This document shows, piece after piece, positions 1 through 8,351 of a DNA stretch of 64,000 nucleotides. Position 1 is the stretch's first letter, and every line of letters begins with the position of its first letter. Source of the stretch: Tepidimicrobium xylanilyticum. GTDB lineage: Bacteria > Bacillota > Clostridia > Tissierellales > Tepidimicrobiaceae. Location of the stretch: contig NZ_FNNG01000006.1 of NCBI RefSeq assembly GCF_900106765.1, positions 28,030-92,029 of the forward strand. The letters are read 5' to 3'. A model generated the notes under the pieces. The model was not told where the DNA came from. It ran no database searches and saw only the letters and a list, made by a program, of their open reading frames with translations. Both the position numbers and the translations under genes were made by a program.

Positions 1-46
1 ATAAGACCACCACCTGATCTATAAACATGATTAGCTTGTCTTATTT

Positions 47-77
47 TAGGAAATTAATTTGCTAAGATAATTTCCTA
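47..77 (-). other. stem-loop near left edge
   Basis: Ten-base arms (47-56 and 68-77) are perfectly complementary around an 11-base loop. Read leftward, the hairpin would start about where transcription from the promoter-like site at 85-93 should begin, so it may be the first structure of a leader RNA. No run of U follows it, so I do not call it a terminator. Nothing downstream in the window is a recognisable gene. Confidence 0.35.
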
Positions 78-84
78 TAATTTT

Positions 85-123
85 ATTATACCATAAAGCG
101 GAAAATTATTGCATAGTGCAATA
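85..123 (-). promoter_or_regulatory. extended -10 promoter with upstream palindrome
   Basis: On the minus strand there is TGGTATAAT (82-93 region; TATAAT at 85-90), a consensus -10 with the extended TGn element. About 17 bases upstream lies a 17-base palindrome (107-123), TATTGCA-TAG-TGCAATA, where a -35 element would be expected. This looks like an operator over a promoter firing leftward out of the window. The target gene lies beyond base 1 and is unknown; an ATG at 28 reads only nine codons before the edge and has no ribosome binding site. Confidence 0.4.
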
Positions 124-201
124 CGATTCAAATGAAATAGAGTCTAATCCCCCTTTAGATTTATATTCTCATGATATTATAGCATAAATAGAGTTGTTAT
201 A

Positions 202-882
202 CTATGACTTTTTCTCTCTTATAAAGGCATATAGCTTATCTAACGCTTCATTGAAGCCTCCTACTTCGTTTATTAAGCCTACTTCCACAGCTTCTTTACC
301 TATTAAGATTGTACCTACATCATTTGCTATTTCATCGGTGGAATACATTAAATCTCTCAGTACATCCTTATTAATATTAGATGTCCTTAATATAAAATTA
401 ACAATCCTTTTTTGCATTTTCTCAAAATACCTAAATGTCTGTGGTACTCCTATTACTAAACCAGTAGTTCGAATTGGGTGAATAGTCATAGCTGCAGAGG
501 GAACAATAAAGGAATAGTCAGTGGCTGTAGCCAATGGTACTCCAATACTATGCCCTCCTCCTAGTACCAAAGACACCTTTGGCTTATTAATGGAATTAAT
601 CATTTCTGCTAAAGCCAATCCTGCTTCAACATCTCCACCAATGGTATTTAGAATTACAAAAATCCCTTCTATCTTAGAATCTTGAGTTGCAGCAATAAGC
701 ATAGGTATTATGTGTTCATATTTAGTAGTTTTTTTCTCAGAAGAAGATATATTATGACCTTCTATTTCCCCAATTATGGAGATAAATTGAATATTATTTT
801 GAAAAGTTGAAGTGTTAGGAATACCAAATTCATTTACGTTATCTATTATACCCTTATTTTCTTGTCCTGTATCCTTACTCAC
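202..882 (-). CDS. tepA: ClpP-like serine peptidase, TepA/YmfB family
   Basis: A 226-residue member of the ClpP/crotonase fold in the translocation-enhancing TepA (YmfB) branch, thought to act on membrane-associated or secreted precursor proteins. The nucleophile is probably Ser112 in GGGHSIGVP, which replaces the GxSAS of true ClpP, with His135 in MTIHPIR as the likely base. The start is GTG at 882, supported by GGAGGT seven bases upstream. It follows a YlmC-family gene, a neighbourhood usual for clostridial tepA. Its substrate in this organism is unknown. Family assignment is good; function is by analogy. Confidence 0.85.
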   Translation of the reverse strand: MSKDTGQENKGIIDNVNEFGIPNTSTFQNNIQFISIIGEIEGHNISSSEKKTTKYEHIIPMLIAATQDSKIEGIFVILNTIGGDVEAGLALAEMINSINKPKVSLVLGGGHSIGVPLATATDYSFIVPSAAMTIHPIRTTGLVIGVPQTFRYFEKMQKRIVNFILRTSNINKDVLRDLMYSTDEIANDVGTILIGKEAVEVGLINEVGGFNEALDKLYAFIREKKS

Positions 883-957
883 TTTATTACCTCCATTAAA
901 CTATGTTATTTACTATTAATAGTTTTTACAGTTCAAAGTATAATATGCTAAAACATT

Positions 958-1203
958 TTATATTTCTACTATTATCATATCATTACCAATTTTCCTAATT
1001 GTATGCCATGGAATTTCAATTACTGAATTGTCACCAAGCAATTTGATATGAAATTTTCTTTCAGGCACTACTAAAGTCAATATTTTCCCAGTTTTTTTAT
1101 CCACTATTATGTCTGTATCTGCAATTATACCTAAGCGTTGCCCGTTATTTAAATTTATAATCTCCTTTCCGCCTAGTTGGCTAAGCATGATTGTCACATT
1201 CAT
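958..1203 (-). CDS. YlmC/YmxH family sporulation-associated protein
   Basis: A small protein of about 81 residues with the PRC-barrel-like YlmC/YmxH pattern LSQLGGKEIINLNNGQRLG, then DTDIIVD. The family is conserved in spore formers and linked to sporulation, but its biochemical role is not known. The start is uncertain: AAGGAG (1207-1212) lies three bases before ATG 1203 and nine bases before GTG 1197, and family members usually begin only a few residues before the LSxLxGKE motif, so GTG 1197 is a fair alternative. It sits between dut and tepA. Confidence 0.8.
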   Translation of the reverse strand: MNVTIMLSQLGGKEIINLNNGQRLGIIADTDIIVDKKTGKILTLVVPERKFHIKLLGDNSVIEIPWHTIRKIGNDMIIVEI

Positions 1204-1304
1204 CAACTCCTTATATATTATTCAATATATAGATATGCAGTTGATTTATTTATATGTATTATCAATTATGATAACATTAAATATGATATTTGAGTATCGG
1301 GAAA

Positions 1305-1736
1305 TTAATATCCCGTGTGACCAAATCCACCTTCTCCTCTCTCTGTTGAATCTAAAGATAAAACCTCTTCAAATTCTACTCTCTCGTATTTTACAATAAC
1401 CAATTGAGCAATTCTATCTCCTCTGTTTATAGTATAATCTTCTTTACTTAAATTCAATAAAATAACTCCTATTTCACCTCTATAATCACTATCAATTGTA
1501 CCAATACCATTTGCTAAAGTAATTCCATGTTTTAAAGCTAGTCCACTTCTGGCCCTTATCTGGGCTTCATATCCATTAGGTATAGAAATATATAGTCCAG
1601 TAGGAACTAACACTCTCTCCATAGGTTTAATTGTAATGGATTCATCTAAATTAGCATACAGATCCATGCCTGCTGATCCCTTGGTTTTATAGCTTGGAAG
1701 TGGAAAATTACTTTTATTTACTACTTTAATTTTCAT
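1305..1736 (-). CDS. dut: dUTP diphosphatase (dUTPase)
   Basis: Hydrolyses dUTP to dUMP and pyrophosphate, keeping uracil out of DNA and feeding thymidylate synthesis. At 143 residues it is a standard trimeric dUTPase with all five motifs: [10 protein letters not shown] near the start, RSGLALKHG, the [13 protein letters not shown] segment holding the catalytic Asp and the uracil pocket, GDRIAQLV, and the C-terminal [11 protein letters not shown] loop that closes over the nucleotide. The ATG has GAGGTGATG just upstream. It lies nine bases after the M16 peptidase gene, so the two are probably co-transcribed. Confidence 0.97.
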   Translation of the reverse strand: MKIKVVNKSNFPLPSYKTKGSAGMDLYANLDESITIKPMERVLVPTGLYISIPNGYEAQIRARSGLALKHGITLANGIGTIDSDYRGEIGVILLNLSKEDYTINRGDRIAQLVIVKYERVEFEEVLSLDSTERGEGGFGHTGY

Positions 1737-1745
1737 ATCATCACC

Positions 1746-3017
1746 TCAGTTAAAAAATATTTCCTTTAGTTGGGTTTCAATTTTATCCTGGTTACCTATG
1801 CTTCCAACATAAGCAATATTATACTTGTCCTTATTAAATATCCTTTGAACTATCCTTTCAATATCCTCTATAGTTACCACGTCTATTTTTTCTAAGACTT
1901 CCTCTAAAGTTACAATCCTACCTAATAATAACTTTGACTTACCTATATCTAACATTCGACTAAATGTCCCTTCCATACCCAAAATATAGTTTCCCTTTAA
2001 TTGTTCTTTAGATTTTTCCACCTCATCTTTAGTAATTAAATTTTTTCTTATATCCTCTATGGTTTCATTAATTAGTTTAGCAACTTCTACTAATTGTTCT
2101 ACTCCTAAGCCAGCATATATAGTGAAAATGCCTGTATCTTTAAAAGAAGCCATATTAGAATATATGGAATATGCTAATCCCTTTTCCTCCCTAATCTTTT
2201 GAAACAATTTAGAACTCATACTTCCACCAAATATATTATTCAAAATCCATAAAGGATAAAGGTCATCAGAATCTCTTTTTACTCCTTCCATTCCTAGACA
2301 AAAATTTAATTGTTCAATATTTTTATGATAAAATCCAATTTTTTGCTTAAATACTGGATTTATACTAATAAGTCTATTTACGCCTTTATTCAATATATTA
2401 TTAAAATAGTTATTTAATATATCTAAAGCACTTTTATAATCAAAATTTCCAGCTATTGAAATAACCATGTTCTCCGAGATATAGTTTTTATTATAAAACT
2501 CCAATAAAGATTCCCTGTTTAAACTATTAACTGTATCATAAGTTCCCAATATAGGCAGCGATAATGGAGTCCCTTCAAACATTATTTCACTTAATAGGTC
2601 ATAAACTAGATCTTCTGGAGAATCTAAATACATTTTTATTTCCTCATTAATTACTCTCTTTTCCTTTCTTATTTCCTCCTCATTAAATAGAGAATTAATA
2701 ATCATATCAGATAGTAATTCGATTGCAATAGAAATGTGCTTATCTAATACCTTTACATAATAACAAGTATATTCAGTACTGGTATAAGCATTTATCTGTC
2801 CACCTATATTGTCAATAGTTTGAGCAATTTCTACTGCTGTCCTATTTTTAGTTCCTTTAAACAACATATGTTCAATAAAGTGTGATGCTCCATTAATCTT
2901 CTTATCTTCTTTTACAACTCCAACATTTACAAAGACTCCAATGGAAACGGAGTTAGCGCTTGGAATTTTCTCCATAACCACCTGTATTCCATTGTCTAAT
3001 CTGTCCAATATATACAT
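1746..3017 (-). CDS. M16 family zinc metallopeptidase (YmxG/MlpA-like)
   Basis: A 423-residue insulinase-type peptidase. The inverted zinc motif HFIEH is at about residues 46-50, with the N-terminal active half followed by the inactive second half (GLAYSIYS region) typical of the family. This matches the single M16 gene found downstream of pnp and a polysaccharide deacetylase in Bacillus (ymxG/mlpA) and clostridia. I place the start at ATG 3017, where AGGAGG sits six bases upstream, rather than an upstream in-frame codon that lacks a site. The substrate is unknown; it is probably cytoplasmic, as no signal peptide is visible. Confidence 0.9.
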   Translation of the reverse strand: MYILDRLDNGIQVVMEKIPSANSVSIGVFVNVGVVKEDKKINGASHFIEHMLFKGTKNRTAVEIAQTIDNIGGQINAYTSTEYTCYYVKVLDKHISIAIELLSDMIINSLFNEEEIRKEKRVINEEIKMYLDSPEDLVYDLLSEIMFEGTPLSLPILGTYDTVNSLNRESLLEFYNKNYISENMVISIAGNFDYKSALDILNNYFNNILNKGVNRLISINPVFKQKIGFYHKNIEQLNFCLGMEGVKRDSDDLYPLWILNNIFGGSMSSKLFQKIREEKGLAYSIYSNMASFKDTGIFTIYAGLGVEQLVEVAKLINETIEDIRKNLITKDEVEKSKEQLKGNYILGMEGTFSRMLDIGKSKLLLGRIVTLEEVLEKIDVVTIEDIERIVQRIFNKDKYNIAYVGSIGNQDKIETQLKEIFFN

Positions 3018-3041
3018 AGCTGTCCTCCTAATCATTAGTAA

Positions 3042-3749
3042 TTATTTTATTACATCGCTTATTTTCCCAATTTTATATCCTTTATTATTTAAATACTCTA
3101 TTATTTCAGGTAAAGAATACACTGTTTCTTTTGTAGGATGCATGAGTATAATGGCAGAATCATGTATTTTACTAATTACTCTATTAATAATTTTTTCTTT
3201 TGTACTATCGTCTCTCCAATCTATAGTATCAATACTCCACATAATTATATCATAGTTTAAATCCTTAGCAGCTTTAATAGTGTTATCATTATATGCTCCA
3301 GAAGGAGGGGCAAAGTATTTTGGTTCTACACCTAATATATTGTATATAATATTATGTGCTTTTAATATTTCTTCTCTATTGCCTTCATAGCTCAATTTAT
3401 CATAGTCAATATGTCTATACCCATGGTTTCCAATTTCATGACCTTTATTATAAATTGTCTTTAATAACTCAGGATTTTTTTTCGCCCAAGTACCAGTTAC
3501 AAAAAATGTTATTTCAATGTTATTCTGTGCAAAAATTTTTAGCATAGGCTCTATATACTCATTTCCCCAATCCACATTGCAAGCAAAGGACACAATCTTA
3601 TCATCTACATTTCCTTTATAATAGATATCAATTTTAAAAGTTTCATCAGCTCTATTATAAAAAGAAAAATAAATACCTACAACTATAATTATTAAAAAAA
3701 TGATAATAAATGTAGAAAGCATCTTTTTGTTTATTATTAAAACCTTCAA
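3042..3749 (-). CDS. PdaB/YlxY-like polysaccharide deacetylase, sporulation type
   Basis: A 235-residue NodB-fold protein with one N-terminal membrane anchor (about residues 11-29) and an extracytoplasmic domain. Seen motifs: ACNVDWGNEY (57-66) in place of the TFDDG motif, HGYRH (109-113) as the HxxxH metal pair, APPSGAY in place of RxPxG, WSIDTIDW, and ILMHPTKE near the end. The usual first catalytic Asp is Asn58, which I recall as common in this clostridial YlxY/PdaB subgroup, so deacetylase activity is uncertain. The start is TTG 3749 with AGGAGG seven bases upstream. Position after pnp is typical. Confidence 0.85.
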   Translation of the reverse strand: MKVLIINKKMLSTFIIIFLIIIVVGIYFSFYNRADETFKIDIYYKGNVDDKIVSFACNVDWGNEYIEPMLKIFAQNNIEITFFVTGTWAKKNPELLKTIYNKGHEIGNHGYRHIDYDKLSYEGNREEILKAHNIIYNILGVEPKYFAPPSGAYNDNTIKAAKDLNYDIIMWSIDTIDWRDDSTKEKIINRVISKIHDSAIILMHPTKETVYSLPEIIEYLNNKGYKIGKISDVIK

Positions 3750-3844
3750 TTACATCCCTCCTAATTTCTTTCTACCAATATTTATATTCAGAGGGATATC
3801 TTTTTATTTTAATAATATAGATAATATTAAATTATTTATAAATT

Positions 3845-3872
3845 AAAAACATGAACCATATCTGGGTTCATG
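3845..3872 (-). terminator. rho-independent terminator after pnp
   Basis: On the minus strand, CATGAACC (3872-3865) pairs with GGTTCATG (3857-3850) around a seven-base loop and is followed by five U residues. It lies 24 bases after the pnp stop and separates the rimP-pnp transcription unit from the deacetylase-to-tepA group. Confidence 0.85.
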
Positions 3873-3895
3873 CGTTTTGATATCATATTTAAATT

Positions 3896-5986
3896 TTATC
3901 CCTTCTCTACCTTAGGAAGTGCAGCCTTCCTTGATAGGTTTATTCTACCTTGACTATCTATTTCTACTACCTTTACCAAAACTTCATCTCCAGTAGATAA
4001 TACATCTTCAACTTTATTTATCCTCTCATTTGCAATATTAGATATGTGAAGCAATCCTTCTTTCCCATTAGCAATTTCTACAAAAGCACCAAAGGGAACT
4101 ATTTTGATTACTTTTCCCATATAAACTTCTCCAACCTTTACGTCTTTTACGATATTGTTAATTAGTTCTCTAGCTCTTTCTCCGTTATCCATATTGTCAG
4201 AGGCTATTTGAACCAAGCCATCATCTTCAATGTCGATTTTTACTCCAGTTTCATCAATTATCTTATTTATTACTTTTCCACCAGGCCCTATAATATCCCT
4301 TATCTTTTCTGGATCAATTTGCATTGTAATTATCCTTGGAGCATAAGGAGAAAGTTCTTTTCTAGGTTCTGAAATAACTTCCTTCATCTTTTCTAGAATA
4401 TACAATCTACCTTCTCTAGCCCTTCTCAATGCTTCCGCCAATATAGTTCTGTCAATGCCAGGTATTTTTATGTCCATCTGTATGGCAGTAATTCCTTTTT
4501 CTGTTCCAGCTACTTTAAAATCCATATCTCCTAAATGGTCTTCCATGCCTTGAATATCGGATAAAATCACTACTCTATCTTCTGATTTGATTAATCCCAT
4601 TGCAATTCCTGCAACTGGAGCCTTTATAGGTACTCCCGCATCTAATAGTGCCAAAGTGCTGCCACAGACGCTAGCTTGAGAAGTAGAACCATTCGAACTC
4701 AATACTTCAGACACCAATCTAATGGTGTAAGGGAATTCCTCTACATCTGGTATTACAGGTTCAAGAGCCTTTTCAGCCAATGCACCATGACCTATCTCCC
4801 TCCTTCCCGGGCCTCTTAGTACTCTAGTTTCACCAACCGAATAGGGAGGGAAATTATAGTGATGCATATATCTTTTTGACTCTTCTTCACTTAATCCATC
4901 AATTATTTGAACATCACTTGAAGCTCCCAATGTTGCTACAGTTAATACCTGAGTTTGCCCTCTTTTAAATAGACCTGACCCGTGGGTTCTTGGAAGTATA
5001 CTTACTTCACAGCTAATCGGACGTATTTCATCTACTTTCCTATTATCAGGTCTAATGCCTTCCTCTAAAATTAGTCTCCTAACCTCTTCTTTTAACATCA
5101 CATCTAATACCTCTATAATGTCCTTTTCACTTTCAGGATATTCTTCAGCAAAATACTCCAATGTCTCCTCATATACCTTTTCAATTGCATCTTCTCTTTC
5201 CAATTTGTCTTCAGTTTGAATGGCATCTATAAGCTTTTCTGTTGCAAATTGTTTTACTTTTACCTCTATCTGGGGATCTGGTTTAAATATTACAAAATCT
5301 TGTTTTTCTTTGCCTACTTCCTTTTGTATTTCTTCAATGAATATACATAATTTTTTAATTTCTTCATGAGCAAATAAAATAGCTTCTAACATAACATTTT
5401 CTTCTACTTCATTTGCTCCAGCTTCCACCATCATGATTGCATCTTTGGTTCCTGAAACCACCAAGTTAAGCATTGAATTATCTCTTTCCTCAGCCGTTGG
5501 ATTAATTATAAACTTTCCATCTACCAATCCTATTAATACAGAGCCAGTAGGGCCATTAAAGGGAATATCTGATATAGTCAATGCAATGGAAGAACCTAGC
5601 ATTCCAACTATGTCTGGTGTACAATCTTGATCAACTGATAATACTGTTGCAATAACTTGTACATCATTTCTATAACCTTCTGGAAAAAGGGGTCTTATAG
5701 GTCTATCGATTAACCTCGAAGTAAGTATTGCTTTATCACTCGGCTTACCCTCCCTTTTTATGAATCCCCCGGGTATCTTTCCTACTGAGTACAATCTCTC
5801 TTCATAATCTACACTTAATGGGAAAAAGTCTATACCTTCTCTTGGCTCTTTAGATGCTGTAGCAGTTACTAGTACGACTGTATCTCCATATTGGACCAAA
5901 CATGCACCATTGGCCTGTTCAGCTACTTTTCCTATAGTTATAACTAGATCTCTTCCAGCTAAGGTGTATCTAAACTGTCTTTCCAT
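3896..5986 (-). CDS. pnp: polyribonucleotide nucleotidyltransferase (PNPase)
   Basis: 3'-5' phosphorolytic exoribonuclease and polymerase that acts in mRNA turnover. At 696 residues it has the full family layout: two RNase PH-like domains split by an all-alpha linker, the active [13 protein letters not shown] and FKVAGTEKG regions, a KH domain with IGPGGK at about 560, and a C-terminal S1 domain ([17 protein letters not shown]). ATG start with AAAGGAGGT upstream. It follows rpsO, the classic order. A large inverted repeat between rpsO and pnp may serve processing or autoregulation. Confidence 0.99.
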   Translation of the reverse strand: MERQFRYTLAGRDLVITIGKVAEQANGACLVQYGDTVVLVTATASKEPREGIDFFPLSVDYEERLYSVGKIPGGFIKREGKPSDKAILTSRLIDRPIRPLFPEGYRNDVQVIATVLSVDQDCTPDIVGMLGSSIALTISDIPFNGPTGSVLIGLVDGKFIINPTAEERDNSMLNLVVSGTKDAIMMVEAGANEVEENVMLEAILFAHEEIKKLCIFIEEIQKEVGKEKQDFVIFKPDPQIEVKVKQFATEKLIDAIQTEDKLEREDAIEKVYEETLEYFAEEYPESEKDIIEVLDVMLKEEVRRLILEEGIRPDNRKVDEIRPISCEVSILPRTHGSGLFKRGQTQVLTVATLGASSDVQIIDGLSEEESKRYMHHYNFPPYSVGETRVLRGPGRREIGHGALAEKALEPVIPDVEEFPYTIRLVSEVLSSNGSTSQASVCGSTLALLDAGVPIKAPVAGIAMGLIKSEDRVVILSDIQGMEDHLGDMDFKVAGTEKGITAIQMDIKIPGIDRTILAEALRRAREGRLYILEKMKEVISEPRKELSPYAPRIITMQIDPEKIRDIIGPGGKVINKIIDETGVKIDIEDDGLVQIASDNMDNGERARELINNIVKDVKVGEVYMGKVIKIVPFGAFVEIANGKEGLLHISNIANERINKVEDVLSTGDEVLVKVVEIDSQGRINLSRKAALPKVEKG

Positions 5987-6015
5987 GCTCTACCTCCTTT
6001 TAATATTTTTTCATT

Positions 6016-6044
6016 ATTATAGTATAACCCTTTATTGATTTTAA
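6016..6044 (-). promoter_or_regulatory. possible internal pnp promoter
   Basis: A consensus TATAAT (6016-6021, minus strand) lies about 30 bases before the pnp start. The only -35 candidate is TTTAAA (4/6) with an 18-base spacer, and it lies inside one arm of the inverted repeat at 6027-6090. In such AT-rich DNA this is suggestive only. Confidence 0.3.
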
Positions 6045-6090
6045 ACACCAATTGTTGCTATGATTATTATTTTTAAATTCGATAAAGGGT
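6027..6090 (-). repeat. 19-bp inverted repeat in the rpsO-pnp gap (large stem-loop)
   Basis: Arms 6027-6045 and 6072-6090 match as reverse complements at 17 of 19 positions and enclose a 26-base loop; the outer nine pairs (ACCCTTTAT/ATAAAGGGT) are perfect. The rpsO-pnp gap carries an RNase III-cleaved stem-loop controlling PNPase in E. coli, so a similar role is a reasonable inference here. Sequence similarity to the E. coli element is not implied. Confidence 0.6.
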
Positions 6091-6098
6091 AAACAATA

Positions 6099-6118
6099 GA
6101 GCGGGAAAGTCCCCGCTC
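6099..6118 (-). terminator. GC-rich hairpin after rpsO, weak terminator or processing stem
   Basis: GAGCGGG (6099-6105) pairs with CCCGCTC (6112-6118); on the minus strand it begins three bases after the rpsO stop. The following bases are TATTGTTT rather than a clean U run, so it would terminate only partly, allowing read-through into pnp. Confidence 0.5.
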
Positions 6119-6121
6119 CTA

Positions 6122-6391
6122 TTATCCTCTAATACCTAATTTTTCAATTAGTGCTCGATATCTTTCTATATCTTTGTTCTCTAGATATTTCAATAGACCT
6201 CTTCTTTGACCAATCATCTTAAATAGGCCTCTCCTCGAATGATGGTCCTTTTTATGCACTTTAAGATGTTCTGTTAAAGCGTTGATTCTATGTGTTAAAA
6301 TTGCAATTTGAACTTCTGGTGAACCAGTATCGCCTTCATGTAGTCGATATTCTTCAATTATTTGTTGTTTTTGTTCTTTTGTCATTGTCAT
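6122..6391 (-). CDS. rpsO: 30S ribosomal protein S15
   Basis: An 89-residue S15, the usual length, which binds the central domain of 16S rRNA early in 30S assembly. Clear signatures are [31 protein letters not shown] and the closing [12 protein letters not shown] segment. ATG 6391 is preceded by GGAGGT nine bases upstream; the next in-frame ATG would be too far from it. It lies between ribF and pnp, the standard order in Firmicutes. Confidence 0.98.
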   Translation of the reverse strand: MTMTKEQKQQIIEEYRLHEGDTGSPEVQIAILTHRINALTEHLKVHKKDHHSRRGLFKMIGQRRGLLKYLENKDIERYRALIEKLGIRG

Positions 6392-6517
6392 TTCTATTTT
6401 ACCTCCCTCTTAATTATATTGCACCATAAGCTAAGTAAACCGCCGAGGTACGATGAACTTTGCAAATGGTATTACTACTATCAAATCAATATTATCACAT
6501 ATTTTGCTAAATGTAAA
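6392..6517 (-). promoter_or_regulatory. rpsO promoter and possible S15 leader
   Basis: Just after the ribF stop there is TTTACA (6512-6517) and GATAAT (6491-6496) preceded by TG, an extended -10 promoter with a short 15-base spacer. It would give a leader of about 90 bases before rpsO. The leader holds a GC-richer block (around 6436-6462) unlike its AT-rich surroundings, ending near the ribosome binding site. S15 is known to repress its own mRNA through different leader folds in different phyla, so an autoregulatory leader is inferred, not shown. Confidence 0.35.
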
Positions 6518-6519
6518 CA

Positions 6520-7443
6520 CTATTGTTTTTTCATCACATATTCAATATCCATTTTAATCTGATTAATTAATTCTTCAACAGTATCAAATTTTACATCATC
6601 TCTTATATAATCAATGAAACTTACTTCAATATATTTATCATATAGATTTCCTTCAAAATCTAATATATGATTTTCAATTTTCAATTCGTTTCCATCAAAT
6701 GTTGGATTATATCCAATATTGGTTAAGCTCCTGTATTTCTCGTTGTCTATAATAGTCATAGTTTCATATACACCAATCTTAGGTATTACATAATTATCAT
6801 CTAACTTTAAATTAGCAGTAGGAAAACCCATACCAGTTCCTCTTTTATCACCTTTTACCACTTTCCCAATAATAGAATAGTTTTTTCCAAGATAATGGTT
6901 AGCCTTACTAATCAAACCAGATTTTAATAGGTTACGAATCTTAGTACTGCTAACTGGTTCTCCTTCAATGTAAATTGGTTCTATTATATTAACTATAAAC
7001 CCCATATCCTTACCTAATTTTTTTAAATATTCACTATCGCCTTTGGCTTTATATCCAAATCTATAATCGAATCCTACAGTAATAAGTTTTGAATTTAACT
7101 TTTTAACTAAAAACTTCTCAACAAATTCTTCCGGTGATAATTTCATTATACTTTCATCAAAGTAAATACTATATATTAAATCGATACCTAGTTTTTTTAA
7201 TAAATGTATTTTTTTGTAATATGGAGTGATAATTTCTAACTTTAATTTATCTTTATTATTAAGAGTTGTTTTAGTATGATTTTTAAATAATAACACAGAC
7301 GATTTTAAATTAATTTCTTTTGCTTTTTTTATGTTATCTTTTAGCAAAAATTCGTGACCAACATGTACACCATCAAAATTCCCTAAAGCAACAGCTGTTC
7401 CAAATCTTCTTTCCACATATCCATTTAAATCTATAATTTCCAT
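6520..7443 (-). CDS. ribF: bifunctional riboflavin kinase / FMN adenylyltransferase
   Basis: Makes FMN from riboflavin and ATP, then FAD from FMN and ATP. The 307-residue protein has the N-terminal nucleotidyltransferase domain with GNFDGVHVGH and the SSTKIRNLL motif, followed by the riboflavin kinase domain starting at GKVVKGDKRGTGMGFPTANL. The start at ATG 7443 is chosen because AAGGTGGT lies five bases upstream; an upstream GTG overlaps that site. It overlaps no neighbour and follows truB by ten bases, so the two are surely co-transcribed. Confidence 0.97.
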   Translation of the reverse strand: MEIIDLNGYVERRFGTAVALGNFDGVHVGHEFLLKDNIKKAKEINLKSSVLLFKNHTKTTLNNKDKLKLEIITPYYKKIHLLKKLGIDLIYSIYFDESIMKLSPEEFVEKFLVKKLNSKLITVGFDYRFGYKAKGDSEYLKKLGKDMGFIVNIIEPIYIEGEPVSSTKIRNLLKSGLISKANHYLGKNYSIIGKVVKGDKRGTGMGFPTANLKLDDNYVIPKIGVYETMTIIDNEKYRSLTNIGYNPTFDGNELKIENHILDFEGNLYDKYIEVSFIDYIRDDVKFDTVEELINQIKMDIEYVMKKQ

Positions 7444-7453
7444 AGCTACCACC

Positions 7454-8347
7454 TTATATAAGCACTTTATCCATTTTTAAATTTACTTTATTATCTATTT
7501 TAAATATCCTTCCTATTCCTATAAATTTGCCTTTACAATATACTCTCATAGGTTTATTTAATTGATAAGGCCTTTCCATTTCCCAACCTAAGGGAATAAT
7601 ATTGCCATTTACTAAGTTGCCATAAAATTTATTTTCCATATCAATAGAATCCAAGTGTATTAAACTCTTATCTAATGGACAAATGATCTCCTTTAAATCT
7701 CCTTTACTTAAATTCTCTATATATTCAATGCTATAGCTATCCTTAATATCAAAATTACCCACTCTAACTCTTATTAAGTAAGACATATAGCCATATGTAC
7801 CCAAAATTTCACCTATATCATTGCATAAAGTCCTTATATAGGTGCCCCTTGAACATCTAACATAGAATATTACTTTTTTATTACCTATTATTTGATGTAT
7901 TTTTAAATCATATATCTTTACTTTTCTAGAAGGACGCTCTACTTCTTTACCTTCTCTTGCCAATTCATATAATTTTTTTCCTTCATGTTTTATGGCAGAA
8001 TACATGGGGGGAACTTGATATATCTCCCCTATAAATCTGTTAAATGCAGAGTATATGTCAGATTCATTGACCTCTTTGTTGGAGTAACTTATTACTTTTC
8101 CCTCCATGTCTTGAGTGTCGGTAGCCATTCCAAGAGTCAATTCCCCAATATAGTCCTTGTCTAAATCTAATAGATATTCGCTAATTCGCGTTCCCTTACC
8201 AATACACAAGGGAAGTACCCCAGAAGCATTGGGGTCTAAGGTTCCAGTATGACCAATTTTCTTTATTCCTAAAACCTTTCTCATCTTTTTAACTACATCA
8301 TGGGAAGTAATGCCTCTAGGTTTGAATATATTTACTACTCCATTCAT
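7454..8347 (-). CDS. truB: tRNA pseudouridine-55 synthase
   Basis: Isomerises U55 in the T-loop of tRNAs to pseudouridine. The 297-residue product carries NIFKPRGITSHDVV at the N-terminus, the catalytic Asp38 in GTLDPNASGVLP, the YxVPPMYSAIK region and SRGTYIRTL, with a short C-terminal PUA-like part. I use ATG 8347, whose AGGTGA site overlaps the nrnA stop codon; this implies translational coupling. Confidence 0.97.
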   Translation of the reverse strand: MNGVVNIFKPRGITSHDVVKKMRKVLGIKKIGHTGTLDPNASGVLPLCIGKGTRISEYLLDLDKDYIGELTLGMATDTQDMEGKVISYSNKEVNESDIYSAFNRFIGEIYQVPPMYSAIKHEGKKLYELAREGKEVERPSRKVKIYDLKIHQIIGNKKVIFYVRCSRGTYIRTLCNDIGEILGTYGYMSYLIRVRVGNFDIKDSYSIEYIENLSKGDLKEIICPLDKSLIHLDSIDMENKFYGNLVNGNIIPLGWEMERPYQLNKPMRVYCKGKFIGIGRIFKIDNKVNLKMDKVLI

Positions 8348-8351
8348 AAAA

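Noticed and set aside
1..28. start of a gene at the left edge (ATG at 28, minus strand)
   Set aside because: Only nine codons are visible, no ribosome binding site precedes the ATG, and another frame is open too, so no CDS can be supported.
1298..1315. hairpin CGGGA/TCCCG at the dut stop codon as a terminator
   Set aside because: Only five pairs, it includes the stop codon and no U run follows.
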